Shown: positions 31,775 to 43,760, counted from the first letter of the stretch. The stretch is 64,000 nucleotides of DNA from Nilaparvata lugens (GCF_014356525.2 NC_052507.1:3398509-3462508), one strand, 5' to 3'. Program-made: numbers and translations. The notes: a model not told the origin generated them from the sequence alone.

Positions 31775-34700
31775 TTAGAGTAAGAATCAGACTATAGAAT
31801 TATTCATCATAAATCAGCTGACAAGTGATTACACAGATGTGTGGAGAAGCCAGTCTATTGCTGTATCTCCATAAGGTCTATAGTTTCAATCAGGTACTTG
31901 TGGATGAGAATACTGCGTGAGGTCTACTGTTCACAGAACTACTAGTATATTACATGTTATAAAAATCATTGTATTACATTCTATACTCAATGAGTATACC
32001 TAGGGCCTGAGAATTATTACTACCAGCCAATCCAATCTTGTATGAATTTCTTTTAACCATACAGAGATACGGACCTGGCAATAATTTCATCAAAATAAAT
32101 AATCACGAAAAAGCACAACCATAAGAATTAACAGTTTAGTGTAAAAGACCTATTCTCAATCATAACACTGTTTTTTTGATGTCTATAATACCAGTAATCC
32201 AACAAATAAATGCTGTAAAACTCATTTCTGGAACGATTTGTATCAGCAGATCAGTTCGGGAGGAAAGGTTTTAATTTTATGATATTTGAATTTCAAATCA
32301 CTCTCCCGGCCTGTAGATTTAGTGGAGTCCACGTTATAGTGGCAGTGTTTGATTAGCAATGGTATTGCTATCCTTGTCTATCATTTATAATGGCAGTGTT
32401 TGATTAGCAATGGTATTGCTATCCCTGTCTATCATTCAACAAATCGGATAGCGCTATCTCTTTCTCGCTTTGCCAGATCGTCTTTTAACAATGTACAACT
32501 AATAATCAATCAACAAAATATTTCATCTCAATCATTAAAATTCATTATGAACATATTGAGAAATATATTCCTTGCTTGATAAAATATAATTGATTATTTT
32601 AAACGAGAATGAACAGTAATATTACATCAATAATCCTGTATCAGCTACGTCTATGAAAAGTATTGAGAAGACAGAGGATCGGCAACGTTGTTCTCCTATC
32701 TTTCTTCACTGCCATTATAACTTGGACCTCACTATAGTTTCACTTAAAACTGTCAGAATTACTGATGAATACTATCAATACTCAAGCAATTCTATAGTGA
32801 GGTCGACGCTATAATGGCAGTAAAGAAAGATAGGAGAACAACGTTGCCGAGGAGAGGAAAATAATCAGGAAGATTCTTGGCCAGAGATACACAGAAAACT
32901 GATTATAATCAGTGAGGTTCACGTTATAATGGAGTGGAGAAAGATGGGAGAAAAACGTTGCCTATCTTCTCTCTTGTCAATGCCTTCTATAAACGGTAGC
33001 TGATACAGGTTTATTGATGTAATATTAACTGTTCATTCTCGTTTAAAATAATCAATTATATTTCATTAAACAAGAGATTACATTTTTCAATAATTTTCAT
33101 AATGAATTCTCATAATCAAGATGAAATATTTTGTTGATTAATTATCAATTCTACATTGTTAAAAGTTGATCTTGTAACAGAGGAAAGTGAGAAAGAGATA
33201 GTGCTATCCGCTTTGTTGAATGATAGACAATGATAGCAATACGATTGCTAATCAAACACTGCCATTATTCATTTATTTCATTGACAATCATAAATCATAA
33301 TTATAATATATAATATGATTGGGAGAAGACAACAGGCATAGCCCAAAACTGTCTTCTCCCAAATTTTTACAAATAAAAGTTTCAAAAAAGAATGAGGTTA
33401 AGATTTCACTTTTCACTTCAAAAAGTCTGATTTTCACTTCAAAACTAATAACTAAACTAAAAATTTCAAATTTTGAGGATTAAAAACTAATTAAAAACAA
33501 AAAATTCCACTTAGACATCTACAAATTGGAATTTTTTAGTAATTTTGAAAATTTTGAACCCGAAAAGAAACAGATTATAACGTGGACCTCACTATAAGAG
33601 GTTGAAGTAAATATATTACTTTCCTTGATCTAATTTTTTTTCCACGGCCATTCCCAGTATAAATTAACTACCGCTATATACACTGTTCAAACAATTTCTT
33701 TTTTAAGAGCATTATTACTGACAGAGCTCTCATCTATGATATCCATAGTACTCCTCTTTATGGATATCATAGATGAGAACCTCTGTCAGTTTAATATGCT
33801 CTTAAAAAAGAAATTGTTTGAACAGTTATATAGCGGTAGTTAATTTATACTGGGAATGGCCGTGGAAAATGAATTAGATCAAGAAAGTAATTATTTACTT
33901 CACCTCTTATAGTGAGGTCCACGTTATAATCTGTGTTTCTTTTCGGGTTCAAAATTTTTCAAAATTACTAAAAAATTTTCCAATTTGTAGATGTCTAAGT
34001 GGAATGTTTTTGTTTTTAATTAGTTTTTAATCCTCAAAATTTGAAATTTTTAGTTTAGTTATTAGTTTTGAAGTGAAAATCAGACTTTTTGAAGTGAAAA
34101 GTGAAATCTTACCTCATTCTTTTTTGAAACTTTGATTTGTAAAAAATTGGGAGAAGACAGTTTTGGGCTATGCCTGTTGTCTTCTCCCAATCATATTATA
34201 TATTATAATTATGATTTATGATTGTCAATGAAATAAATGAATAATGGCAGTGTTTATTAGCAATCGTATTGCTATCATTGTCTATCATTCAACAAAGCGG
34301 ATAGCACTATCTCTTTCTCACTTTCCTCTGTTACAAGATCAACTTTTAACAATGTAAAATTGATAATCAACAAAATATTTCATCTTGATTATTAGAATTC
34401 ATTATGAAAATTATTGGAAATGTAATCTCTTGTTTAATGAAATATAATTGATTATTTTAAACGAGAATGAACAGTTAATATTACATCAATAAACCTGTAT
34501 CAGCTACCGTTTATAGAAGGCATTGACAAGAGAGAAGATAGGCAACGTTTTTCTCCCATCTTTCTCCACTCCATTATAACGTGAACCTCACTGATTATAA
34601 TCAGTTTTCTGTGTATCTCTGGCCAAGAATCTTCCTGATTATTTTCCTCTCCTCGGCAACGTTGTTCTCCTATCTTTCTTTACTGCCATTATAGCGTCGA

Positions 34701-35793
34701 CCTCACTATAGAATTGCTTGAGTATTGATAGTATTCATCAGTAATTCTGACAGTTTTAAGTGAAACTATAGTGAGGTCCAAGTTATAATGGCAGTGAAGA
34801 AAGATAGGAGAACAACGTTGCCGATCCTCTGTCTTCTCAATACTTTTCATAGACGTAGCTGATACAGGATTATTGATGTAATATTACTGTTCATTCTCGT
34901 TTAAAATAATCAATTATATTTTATCAAGCAAGAATTATATTTCTCAATATGTTCATAATGAATTTTAATGATTGAGATGAAATATTTTGTTGATTGATTA
35001 TTAGTTGTACATTGTTAAAAGACGATCTGGCAAAGCGAGAAGAGATAGCGCTATCCGATTGTTGAATGATAGACAGGATAGCAATACTTGCTAATCAAAC
35101 ACTGCCATTATAAATGATAGACAAGGATAGCAATACCATTGCTAATCAAACACTGCCCTATAACGTGGACTCCACTAAATCTACAGGCCGGGAGAGTGAT
35201 TTGAAATTCAAATATCATAAAATTAAAACCTTTCCTCCCGAACTGATCTGCTGATACAAATCGTTCCAGAAATGAGTTTTACAGCATTTATTTGTTGGAT
35301 TACTGGTATTATAGACATCAAAAAACAGTGTTATGATTGAGAATAGGTCTTTTACACTAACTGTTAATTCTTATGGTTGTGCTTTTTCGTGATTATTTAT
35401 TTTGATGAAATTATTGCCATGTCCGTATCTCTGTATGGTTAAAAAAATTCATACAAGATTGGATTGGCTGGTGGTATAATTCTCAGGCCCTAGGTATACT
35501 CATTGAGTATAGAATGTAATACATGATTTTTATAACATGTATATACTAGTAGTTCTGTGAACAGTAGACCTCACGCAGTATTCTCATCCACAAGTACCTG
35601 ATTGAAACTATAGACCTTATGGAGATACAGCAATAGACTGGCTTCTCCACACATCTGTGTAATCACTTGTCAGCTGATTTATGATGAATAATTCTATAGT
35701 CTGATTCTTACTCTAAAGGTGCGTACAGACTGTCGCTCTGCTCCGCAACCGAACGTCACTCCAGCAGAGCGATTGATGATCGACCGGCGAGCA
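31698..35793. repeat. 4.1-kb near-perfect palindrome ending at the assembly gap
   Basis: The left arm 31698-33747 is the reverse complement of the right arm 33759-35793 around an 11-nt centre (33748-33758). The right arm stops exactly where the N run starts. In a sampled stretch of about 400 bp the arms differ at a handful of places, mostly single-base indels. The arms contain MITEs of the TATAGTGAGGTCCACG family, a LINE-like tail and part of a CTAG-ended repeat, each seen twice in mirror image. Confidence 0.95.
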
Positions 35794-35893
35794 NNNNNNN
35801 NNNNNNNNNNNNNNNNNNNNNNNNNNNNNNNNNNNNNNNNNNNNNNNNNNNNNNNNNNNNNNNNNNNNNNNNNNNNNNNNNNNNNNNNNNNNN
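35794..35893. other. Assembly gap, exactly 100 N
   Basis: A run of 100 N, the conventional placeholder for a gap of unknown size. It truncates the third copy of the AGCTGCGTAC MITE. Confidence 1.
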
Positions 35894-35999
35894 TTCTCAC
35901 AGGGTGTCCACGGGGCGGGAAACCGGGAAATATACGGATCTTAACTGATTCGCAGTTGATCGGAGGACATTCTTGGTGTCGTTACTATTAATTGAATTT

Positions 36000-36928
36000 T
36001 TTTTTTCATTGAAATTAAAATTTATTCACAACACTGACATGTTTTACAAATTTATATATACAATGCAATTATTATAAAGAAACAGTATCATGATGGAAAA
36101 AAAAGAAAATAACTTCAGTAGTATAACAGCTGTGGTTGAATTTCTACACTATTGTTATTGTACATAAATAAATAATATGAACGAGACAGTCACTTGATTT
36201 TGATAACTGAAAAAAAAGAATAAGTCTTTGTCAATTTCACACAAACAGAATTAGAGAAATAGTAAAAAACAAAAAAGAAATAATAATAAAACCTGAAAAA
36301 ACAAATAAAATATAATTTCCTGAAATACCTAAACATCTATACAGTAAATATATAACATAAAAAGAATAAATAAACCTCTGTCACCAGTCAAATTTTTAAC
36401 AATCGAGTTTAAAACCAGTCAAATTGAGCATCAGTAAAGTGACAAATAAATGCAAAAGTACAATTTAGTACAAATTTGTTTAAAATACTACAAGGAAATA
36501 CTGAAGGAAAAATAATATTAATTCAATAAAACCGATTTACGCGGGAAAAAATGAAGAAAGTCTAAGTAAAATCAAAAACAGTGAAAAGCGTCTTGAAAAG
36601 ATGGGAAAAAAGAGCAACGAGAAATGTATGATAGTCTAAAGAAAGGATTAGTTGGCCTCTAGAATATTCCCTCCTCAATGTCAATCCAACATATCCACTT
36701 CTCAATTTCATTCCTGAGCTTTCTGCTACCGCTCATATTTTCTATGAATTTAGTCGGGATTAAATTTATCAGCCTCTGAGAGACGTAAGAAAATTGTCTT
36801 CTACTCATTAATGTCGGCCAACAATCAGTTATTTGAAAACGGCTATCTTCACACTTACCGATTGTCGTTAGACATTCAGAATTGTCCTCTGATTGGTCAA
36901 TTCTCACCAACAGCTGATTCTTAGCCAA
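36000..36928 (-). pseudogene. Probable LINE 3' end with long 3' UTR
   Basis: On the minus strand, 36660-36928 gives a C-terminal-like segment with 'YVSQRLINLIPTKF' and 'NEIEKWI', reminiscent of LINE ORF2 C-termini. About 650 nt of AT-rich sequence follows, ending at AATAAA and an A-run (about 36000-36030). Family uncertain. It could also be a host 3' UTR. Confidence 0.4.
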
Positions 36929-36995
36929 TCGGAGGACAGTAAATTCTGAGTGTCGGCCGACAAACGGTGAGTGTGAAAACGGCTATACTTGCTCA
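36836..36995. mobile_element. Foldback MITE inside or beside the LINE remnant
   Basis: 'AAACGGCTATCTTCACACTT' on the left is the inverse of 'GAGTGTGAAAACGGCTAT' on the right. An inner pair, 'GTCCTCTGATTGG' and 'CCAATCGGAGGAC', extends the hairpin. Confidence 0.65.
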
Positions 36996-37019
36996 CTCGG
37001 CGACGCAGCTTGTGTTTGA

Positions 37020-37440
37020 TGACGCTCAGACTATAGTGAGGTCCAGGTTATAATGGCAGCCCTTGATTAACATGGGTGTTGCTATCATTGTCTATCATTC
37101 GACAAAGCAAATAGCGCTATCCTTTTCTACCCCAAGAAATGATTGACTCAAGTATGTTGGAAAAATAGAAACATCTTCCAAATCATACAGTCATAATATT
37201 GAAATCCGTGATCAACGACTGATCTATGACTTATTCCGCTTCTCTCATTGGTTACTGTGGCATTAGTTTCTGGTTTTTGTTATAGTGAGTTTGACGTTGT
37301 AAAGTTAGCACCTGATATTAACATTGGCTTGCTATAATCATTGTCTGTCATTAGGCAAAGCAAATAGCTGTAATTCTGCACGGTTGCCAGATCATTTTTA
37401 GGTTATGAAGAAATATAATTAACTACCAGAATATTTAATA
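37020..37440. mobile_element. Degenerate copies of the TATAGTGAGGTCCACG MITE family
   Basis: 'CTATAGTGAGGTCCAGG' followed by 'TTATAATGGCAGC' at 37020, and a more decayed terminus near 37281 ('TATAGTGAGTTTGACG'). Related copies lie in the palindrome and at 53331-54724. Confidence 0.6.
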
Positions 37441-39478
37441 TTACTATACATGACAAATATCAAACTATAGATACTAGACTAGCGTATATCAAATGTAGAA
37501 ATGAGTATAAAATCGCTATAATTGAGGCTAAAAGGTTACATAATAAGAACTCCATCGAAACACAAAAAAATAATGTAAGGCTGCCTGGAAGACAATAAAT
37601 AATGTAGCCAAGGAATCAAGACGGACAATAACTATGCAACCGGAGACACTTAACAACTTTTTCATTCAGTCAGTTAGAGAAATCAGAGCCTCTGTGAATG
37701 GACCCAGCACTTTTAGAATTGATATGAAAGCAATCAACGGGCCAAGTTTGCCACAATGTTTCAATTTCTGTCAGGTGTTGCCTGAGTTGGTTATAAGTAT
37801 AGTAAGAGGTTTCAAGTCTTCGAGTAGCAGGGACGTCTATGGAGTATCTGTTAATTTATTGAAGGAGATAATTGATAGTATAGTGGAGCCTCTGACTCAC
37901 TGTTTAAACAAGTTTCTTAAGGAAGGAGTGTTCCCTGAAGAGCTGAAGAAGGCGAGGGTTGTGCCCATTTATAAAAAAGGTGACAAGAACTGCCCAAGTA
38001 GCTATATACCTATTTCTATTGTTCCGATCTTGGCCAAAATATTGGAAACGATTATGTACATACAGTTATCTGAGCATTTCGAGGAGTTCCAACTAATGAA
38101 TGAGTGTCAATTTGGCTTTAGGAGGGGAAGGTCCACAGTGGATGCTCTTCAAAAAGTGGCGAGAAGGGTACTGCAGTCATTCGAGCAGGGAAGCTTCACT
38201 CAAGCCACCTTCTGTGACTTGAGTCGAGTGTGTAGATTCGTGGATTCTGCTTGACAAGTTGAGGTATTATGGAGCTGGGCACATTGCCCTTAAGCTTTTG
38301 AGGTCCTACCTAACAAACCGTACGCAATTGGTGACTGTAGGCAGTGATAATAATAAGTCTTCATTGTTAAATATAGAATCAGGCGTGCCACAAGGCTCAA
38401 TACTTGGCCCTTTTCTTTTTCTTGTCATTATAAATGATCTGCCTGTCTACATAGGGTCTGATACGGTGCTCTACGCAGATGACACTACATTCTTGCACAC
38501 CAATATTGATTTGAGAGGCCTTATCCAAGAGACGGAGAGTACGATGGAACGAGCATCTCTCTGGTTCAGGGCGAATGGCTTTGTATTGAATACAGATAAG
38601 ACAGAAAGAATCAATTTCAATTTGAAATACGGAGCTATTCTCAACGCATCTAGTATAAAATTTCTTGGTGTACATTTAGATTAAAAACTCACTTGGGAGC
38701 CTCATGTCAAATATGTAAGCACTAAGCTGTGTAGAGTGATCTATCTGCTGAGAAGCCTTGCTAATACGGTACCAAAAATATATTTAAGGACAGCATACTA
38801 TTCTTTCTTCCACAGTCTCATGTCTTATGGTATTCTTCTATGGGGGAAATTCAGCGCACATTAACGATATTCTCCTGCTAAAAAAAAAGCCGTGCGAATA
38901 ATCACGGAATCACCTTATTTAGAACACTGTAGGCCTTTATTCATAAATAATAAAATTCTGACAGTAATAAATCAGTACATATATTCTGTTTTGTTATAAA
39001 CTAAGGAGAATCTGAATCGTTATCAATTAAGAAATACTGTTCACTCTGTTAATACCAGAAACAATAGACAGATCTATATTCAATACCAAAGATTGTCTAA
39101 ATCTTTAAACAGTTTTGAAGCAGTTGGGCAAAAGGTGTATAATAAGTTACCGCTACACCTCCAACAAACACCCCTAAAACTGTTCAAATTAAAGGTGCAC
39201 GATTGGCTGGCAAAAAATCCTTTTTATAAATTGAGTGAATTTTACGAGAGCAGAATCAGCATACCTTAATTCTTATTGTTAGCACGTATGAACTATCTGC
39301 TTAATTTTGTAATATTGTCTTTGTTATTTGTAATATTTGGAAATGTAATCTAAATAGCAATGTAATAGTAACAATGTGTCTCTTGATGTGTGACTGTCTA
39401 TTTCATGTTCCATTTGTGTGACTTTGTCTTGTGCTTTTTTGGCTGGCTGACAATAAAATTGTATTTATTTATTTAATA
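37440..39478 (+). pseudogene. Jockey-like LINE, 5'-truncated with broken reverse transcriptase
   Basis: Encodes the RT and C-terminal parts of a non-LTR ORF2. In order: a linker rich in Lys/Arg (from 37475), 'KARVVPIYKKGD' (about 37951), 'FGFRRGRSTVDAL' (about 38111), 'GVPQGSILGP' (about 38381), catalytic YADD (38472-38483), and a C-terminal region containing 'KVYNKLPLHLQQ' to the stop near 39267. The endonuclease domain is absent. The frame breaks near 38245, stops at 38682, shifts near 38855 and stops near 38996, so it is inactive. The 3' end has AATAAAATTG and TTTA repeats at about 39450-39475. The clade is judged from motif style, not a search. Confidence 0.85.
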
Positions 39479-39546
39479 TCAATGAAAATGTATGTGATGA
39501 ATATTATATATCTGATCATTATTAACATCAATCAAATATCTACTAA

Positions 39547-39937
39547 GACTAAGCGCACACTAGTTAGTCAAGACAAGACATGATCAGACAACTTTGATCA
39601 CAATACTTCACATTGTTGCTTATGACGCAGCTAACACTGATTAGTGATTGCAATTAGACATGTCTTCATTAGCAACTATCTGAAGTATTGTGACTAAACG
39701 TGACTAGTCTTGTCTTGACTAACCGGTGTACGCTGAGCCTTAGGCTAGGCACACACCAGTTAGTCAAGACAAGACATGATCAGACATGTTCAGTCACATT
39801 ACTTCACATAGTTGCTTATGAAGACATGTCTAATTGCAATCACTAATCAGTGTGTGTTGCGTCATAAGCAACTATGTGAAGTATTATGTCTTGTCTTGTC
39901 TTGTCTTGTCTTGACTAAGTGGTGTACACCGAGCCTT
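39547..39937. mobile_element. Two foldback MITEs in direct tandem
   Basis: Each roughly 195-bp unit starts near 'CACACTAGTTAGTCAAGAC' or 'CACACCAGTTAGTCAAGAC' and ends with 'TGTCTTGACTAA' then GAGCCTTA. Unit 2 starts directly after unit 1 at about 39741. A TGTCT microsatellite expansion lies in the right arm of unit 2 (39886-39912). Confidence 0.8.
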
Positions 39938-40095
39938 AAGGAGGCGGTGGGAAAATAAAATTGGCAGCCATGTCTTATTATTTTCCCTGACTTTTTAACA
40001 TGAATCTCAATTTAGATGCCTTCATTCAATCACGGCTAGATAGACAGGGTTTCTCACGTGAATTGTAAATGAAAGTCATCACAGTTTTTTATAAA

Positions 40096-40780
40096 CTAGT
40101 AGTTCTGTGAACAGTAGACCTCGCGCAGTTATAAACCACAGCCTCCTCTTATATTGTCCGTCAAAGTAAATCCTGTATTTATGTCGTGTGGGCGAGATAT
40201 CAATGTGAAAACGGCTAATGGCTGTTGGAATTGGTGTATCTAAAATGCTAACATCAAAAGCTAATCTCCTTCAAGACATACTTGAGGCAACAGGACAGCC
40301 CGAGTTCAAAGCAGAGAAAAGTCGAGAGACAAGACATTTAGCTATTAATTGCATGCGTTATTGCATACAATCAATAGTTCATTTAATAGTGCATAAAAAT
40401 TTCATTCAATGAGGCATGCGATTAATAGTCCACATAGCAGCTGATTTTTTACCAAGTTACATTGAGATATTGAATCGCATGCGTCATGGCATGCAATTTA
40501 TAATCCACTCGACAGCTGATTTATGATGAATAATTCTATAGTCTGATTTTTACTCTAATATTGGCGTATGAAGGAGGCTCCTTTTACCTTTTATATTATC
40601 CTTGAAATGCAAAATTTCCAAAAACCTTGTATATAAGACGACGCGCAATTTAAAAAGGAACATACCTGTCAAATTTTATGAAAATCTATTGCTGTATTTC
40701 TCTGTAATGCGCAACATATAAACATAAAGAGAAATGCAAAACCATCGACTTGAATCTTAGACCTCACTTCGCTCGGTCAA
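40096..40780 (-). repeat. CTAG-ended repeat, reverse copy with extra internal sequence
   Basis: Termini 'CTAGTAGTTCTGTGAACAG' (40096) and 'CACTTCGCTCGGTCAA' (40780) match the family. The additional 40140-40490 segment carries an unrecognised 64-codon frame (40218-40412) and GCATGC-rich repeats. Confidence 0.7.
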
Positions 40781-40845
40781 AAAAGTTTATTCAAATTATT
40801 GTAATTGTGAGAGAAACAAAATTTATTGTTGATTTTATTTTGAAG

Positions 40846-41043
40846 GAAACGATAGCGGCCGTTCGGAACCTGCTGACCCAGAAGAAGTTGCACAAATTCG
40901 AGCTGGCGTCGATTGCGAATCTGTGTCCGGAGACCCCCGAGGAGGCCAAGGCTCTCATCCCCAGTCTGGAGGGCCGATTCGAGGATGAGGAACTCAGGCA
41001 GATATTGGAGGATATCCAGACCAAGAGGAGTCTCCAGTATTGA
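40846..41043 (+). CDS. Polr2D: RNA polymerase II subunit RPB4 (POLR2D), last coding exon
   Basis: This exon encodes the C-terminal 65 residues of RPB4, the stalk subunit that pairs with RPB7 on RNA polymerase II and acts in the nucleus. Recognised by the highly conserved run '[19 protein letters not shown]', then '[15 protein letters not shown]' and the ending '[10 protein letters not shown]', nearly identical to other animal RPB4 C-termini. The acceptor is TTTATTTTGAAG (ending 40845), entering in phase 0. Stop TGA is at 41041-41043. The codon usage is GC-rich compared with the flanks, as expected for a conserved coding exon. The N-terminal exons (about 75 residues) are not visible upstream in this window. 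They may lie in the gap, or in an intron longer than what I can parse. The exon looks intact. Confidence 0.92.
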   Translation, partial: ETIAAVRNLLTQKKLHKFELASIANLCPETPEEAKALIPSLEGRFEDEELRQILEDIQTKRSLQY

Positions 41044-41345
41044 GGAGCTACAGTCCTCAAGGTAATATACCTTTATTTATATTATTTCTGTGATCAACTT
41101 ACCTTATTACAGTATTTGGCACCGGCTCCACGGGCAGTATTCTTTATTCTTATTACCCATTGTAATAGGTAATATTAATAGAGAGAATTTTTCTATGATG
41201 TCAACTCATGAAGCTTATATAGATAAATATAGTGATATGTATGGGCGCACGGATCAACAGTCCATGCGGGGAAATAATTATTCTATAATTATTCTGTCCT
41301 ATATTGTATATTGTTTTTGTATTGGAATAAAGAAATTGAATTGAA
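41044..41345 (+). other. Polr2D: Probable 3' UTR of RPB4
   Basis: AT-rich sequence after the stop, with AATAAA at 41326-41331, a plausible polyadenylation signal. A GTAATA sequence at 41061 could be an alternative 3'-UTR donor. Confidence 0.5.
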
Positions 41346-41494
41346 TTGTTAGGGATTCAATGTGATCACACCCTTAGTCTGTACGCAGCTCTACATTTAG
41401 ACATTTCAAAACTTCGAAAAATATTAAATTTGCTGAACAATCAGTATTCTACTGATTGTTTCGGCAGGAATTTTACTGCTTGGTTTAGTTTTAT

Positions 41495-41841
41495 CATAGA
41501 GAAACAATAGCATAAGTAGATGGTATAGGGCTTTTATGTCGCAACTTTTACTGATATCTCAAGCCTATAGTCCATGTGTTTATTTATTTATTCATTTTTA
41601 TTATAATTATAATTTTTACAAGAAGCACTGATCGGGAGAGAAAAACTAAGGTATACTAATGTATTTCTTTCCCGTGAAGCTTTATGACGCTGGTAGTCTC
41701 TCATAATTATTGTGCCGTTCATACACTCTTACCCGGTCAAAACAGTAAAAATCGACAGTAATCGGCTTGAGATAACAGTAAAAGTTGCGACATAAACGCC
41801 CTATACCATAGGATATCTACTTACGCTATTGTTTCTCTATG
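41495..41841. mobile_element. MITE with CATAGAGAAAC termini, copy 2, 7-bp TSD and nested insert
   Basis: Termini CATAGAGAAACAATAGC and its inverse, flanked by the exact 7-bp repeat GTTTTAT (41488-41494, 41842-41848). About 110 bp of a LINE-like tail (about 41578-41690, 'CACTGATCGGGAGAG') interrupts the left arm. Confidence 0.88.
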
Positions 41842-41894
41842 GTTTTATTTCGTCGAAATGCACTACATAATCAAGCAATGCTTGGTAGTGTAAA

Positions 41895-42062
41895 GGTGCG
41901 TACAGATTTACGCGCCGCGAACACGAGCAATTCACTTTTCATCAGCTGATTATATGTGTATTTGTACAGAAACGTTAAGATACAGATATAAAAAGCTTGG
42001 CATCAGCTGATAAAAAGTGAATTGCTCGTGTTCGCGGTGCGTAAATCTGTACGCACCTTAGG
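41895..42062. mobile_element. Foldback MITE 'AAGGTGCGTACAGATTTACG'
   Basis: About 165 bp with roughly 58-bp arms: 'CACGAGCAATTCACTTTTCA' on the left and the mirrored 'AAGTGAATTGCTCGTGTTCG' on the right. Its terminal GGTGCGTACAGA matches the right end of the Harbinger-like MITEs at 25900 and 31538. Confidence 0.9.
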
Positions 42063-42890
42063 GTAACCGTCCACTGGAACCGTATTCAACCGATCCGTTC
42101 GGCCGTTGGATCGGACGAATCTGCCGGCCGTTAATTCGGCCGAACACAGTCGTCCATTGGAACCGTTTACGTCAGTCTAGTTCAGTAGTCGGCTGAACTA
42201 TTGAATATTGAATCAACTACTATCATAGCCACCAAAAATTTTCATAAACAATGATTATATTGAGATTTTGAAAATTGAATAAACAAATATTCACTAAATA
42301 TTTTTTGGACTCAAAATAGTGTGTGAATTAGGGTTATCATTTACATGACCTCTAGACTGTGTATTCCAAATTAAGGTTTAAAGCAGTTTTGGGCGAATGC
42401 CTGTTGTTTTTACCGGCATTGTATCTATTGTCTGTGAATAAATGAATGAATAAATTAGTTATTCATTATCAGGCAATCTTTGTTCACAGATTCCTTTGAA
42501 CATCACGACGATGATATCTTTTGTCTCGCATATCCCACATGAAAACATGCTCTTGAACCAAACTTATCAACTTTTCATTGTCCATAGTTACAACTTTATA
42601 AAACAGAACAACTTCAAAAAACAAACAAGACTGTGAAACAATTTTAGGTTAGGATCACTTTGTTGTCTCAGCTCGACTAGTTAGTTCGGCCGGATAGAGC
42701 CGGAAAATCCCATTCAATTCGGATCAAAAACTTGATCGGCCGGAGACGGCCGTGCACGGCCCTGTACCTGTTGCAATTGACGAGCATCTATTCCTTTCTT
42801 TGTTAGGAGATCGTTCGGTCGCGTTCGGTAGTTTTCGGCCGATGCTAGTTCGGACGAAAACGGTTCTAGTGGACGGCCCACCTAAAAGTG
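42063..42890. mobile_element. Element with GGGTAACCGTCCACTGGAACC ends, between two MITEs
   Basis: The left end 'GTAACCGTCCACTGGAACCG' and right end 'CGGTTCTAGTGGACGGCC' form imperfect inverted repeats around about 780 bp. The interior includes GC-rich 'TTCGGCCG' repeats and a LINE-like tail at about 42360-42450. ORFs inside are short and unrecognised. Confidence 0.6.
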
Positions 42891-42892
42891 CG

Positions 42893-43053
42893 TACAGATT
42901 TACGCGCCGCGAACACGAGCAATTCACTTTTCATCAGCTGATTATAATTATATGTGTCTGTACAGAAACGTTAAGATACATTTATATAAAAAACTTGGCA
43001 TCAGCTGATTAAAAACTAATTGCTCGCGGCGCGTAAATCTGTACGCACCTTAA
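42893..43053. mobile_element. Foldback MITE 'AAGGTGCGTACAGATTTACG', second copy
   Basis: Same element as 41895-42062, same orientation, with small deletions in the right arm. The two copies bracket the 42063-42890 segment. Confidence 0.88.
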
Positions 43054-43084
43054 GACATGTCAGTGATTTGAGATATGAATCTTA

Positions 43085-43185
43085 GTGCCGGTTGCACTAA
43101 AGCCGGTTAAATTTTAATCGTGATTATTTTACGAGAACCATTCTTTTTTGAAAAGAAGCCTTCTCTGATTGGTTTTTATAAACAC
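43085..43185. mobile_element. Foldback MITE 'GCCGGTTGCACAA' family, truncated
   Basis: 'GTGCCGGTTGCACTAAAGCC' followed by a shortened hairpin. The right terminus is missing. Confidence 0.7.
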
Positions 43186-43369
43186 AACCTAAAGGATGAA
43201 GAAACCTTGCGGGTTTGAAAGGTCAAATTATTCATATATTAATGAAAAATAATAATCATATTCTCGCGATGTTATCAAATTCAACATAATTTTCAAAGTT
43301 GATCATTATTTTACAGTTTTAAGTGAATAGTGAGTGTTATTTTGTTATTCAATTTGGTCGGTAAACAAT

Positions 43370-43595
43370 CTAAATTAGAACTTTTTTGTTTTCAAATGTT
43401 TGGACTGAAAATTAGACTTGAATTCAAGTGTATGGAACATAACCTACTTTTGGACTATTTATAGTGTATAAATCGAGAATCGGGGATGAAACAGTTTTGG
43501 GCTGTGCCTGTTAGTCCTTCCCCAATCATTTTAAAGAATTGAGTTCTGTTTATCAATAAATAAATAACGAGCGAAGCTCGGTGCCCCAATATTTA
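43370..43595 (+). repeat. LINE-like 3' tail
   Basis: 'CAGTTTTGGGCTGTGCCTG' and an AATAAATAAAT end (43554-43566), then the 'CGAAGCTCGGTGCCCC' module shared with 45935 and 46977. Confidence 0.55.
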
Positions 43596-43760
43596 TATTA
43601 TATTATGTTTGACATAATTTAACACATATTTTTATGTATTCACAGATGTTGTGGAAGTCAAGGACTACCTGAGTTAGAAGAGAATCCATGGATTTATCAT
43701 CAATAATTGACGATCTCTGGACTCAAACAGCTAATCTTATGTATTATAATCTCTTGAGCT

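Noticed and set aside
40218..40412. 64-codon ORF
   Set aside because: Lies inside a dispersed repeat copy, resembles nothing known to me, and has no supporting splice or poly(A) context.
42724..43012. ORFs at the right edge of the 42063-42890 element
   Set aside because: Cross the border between two mobile elements, so they cannot be one gene.
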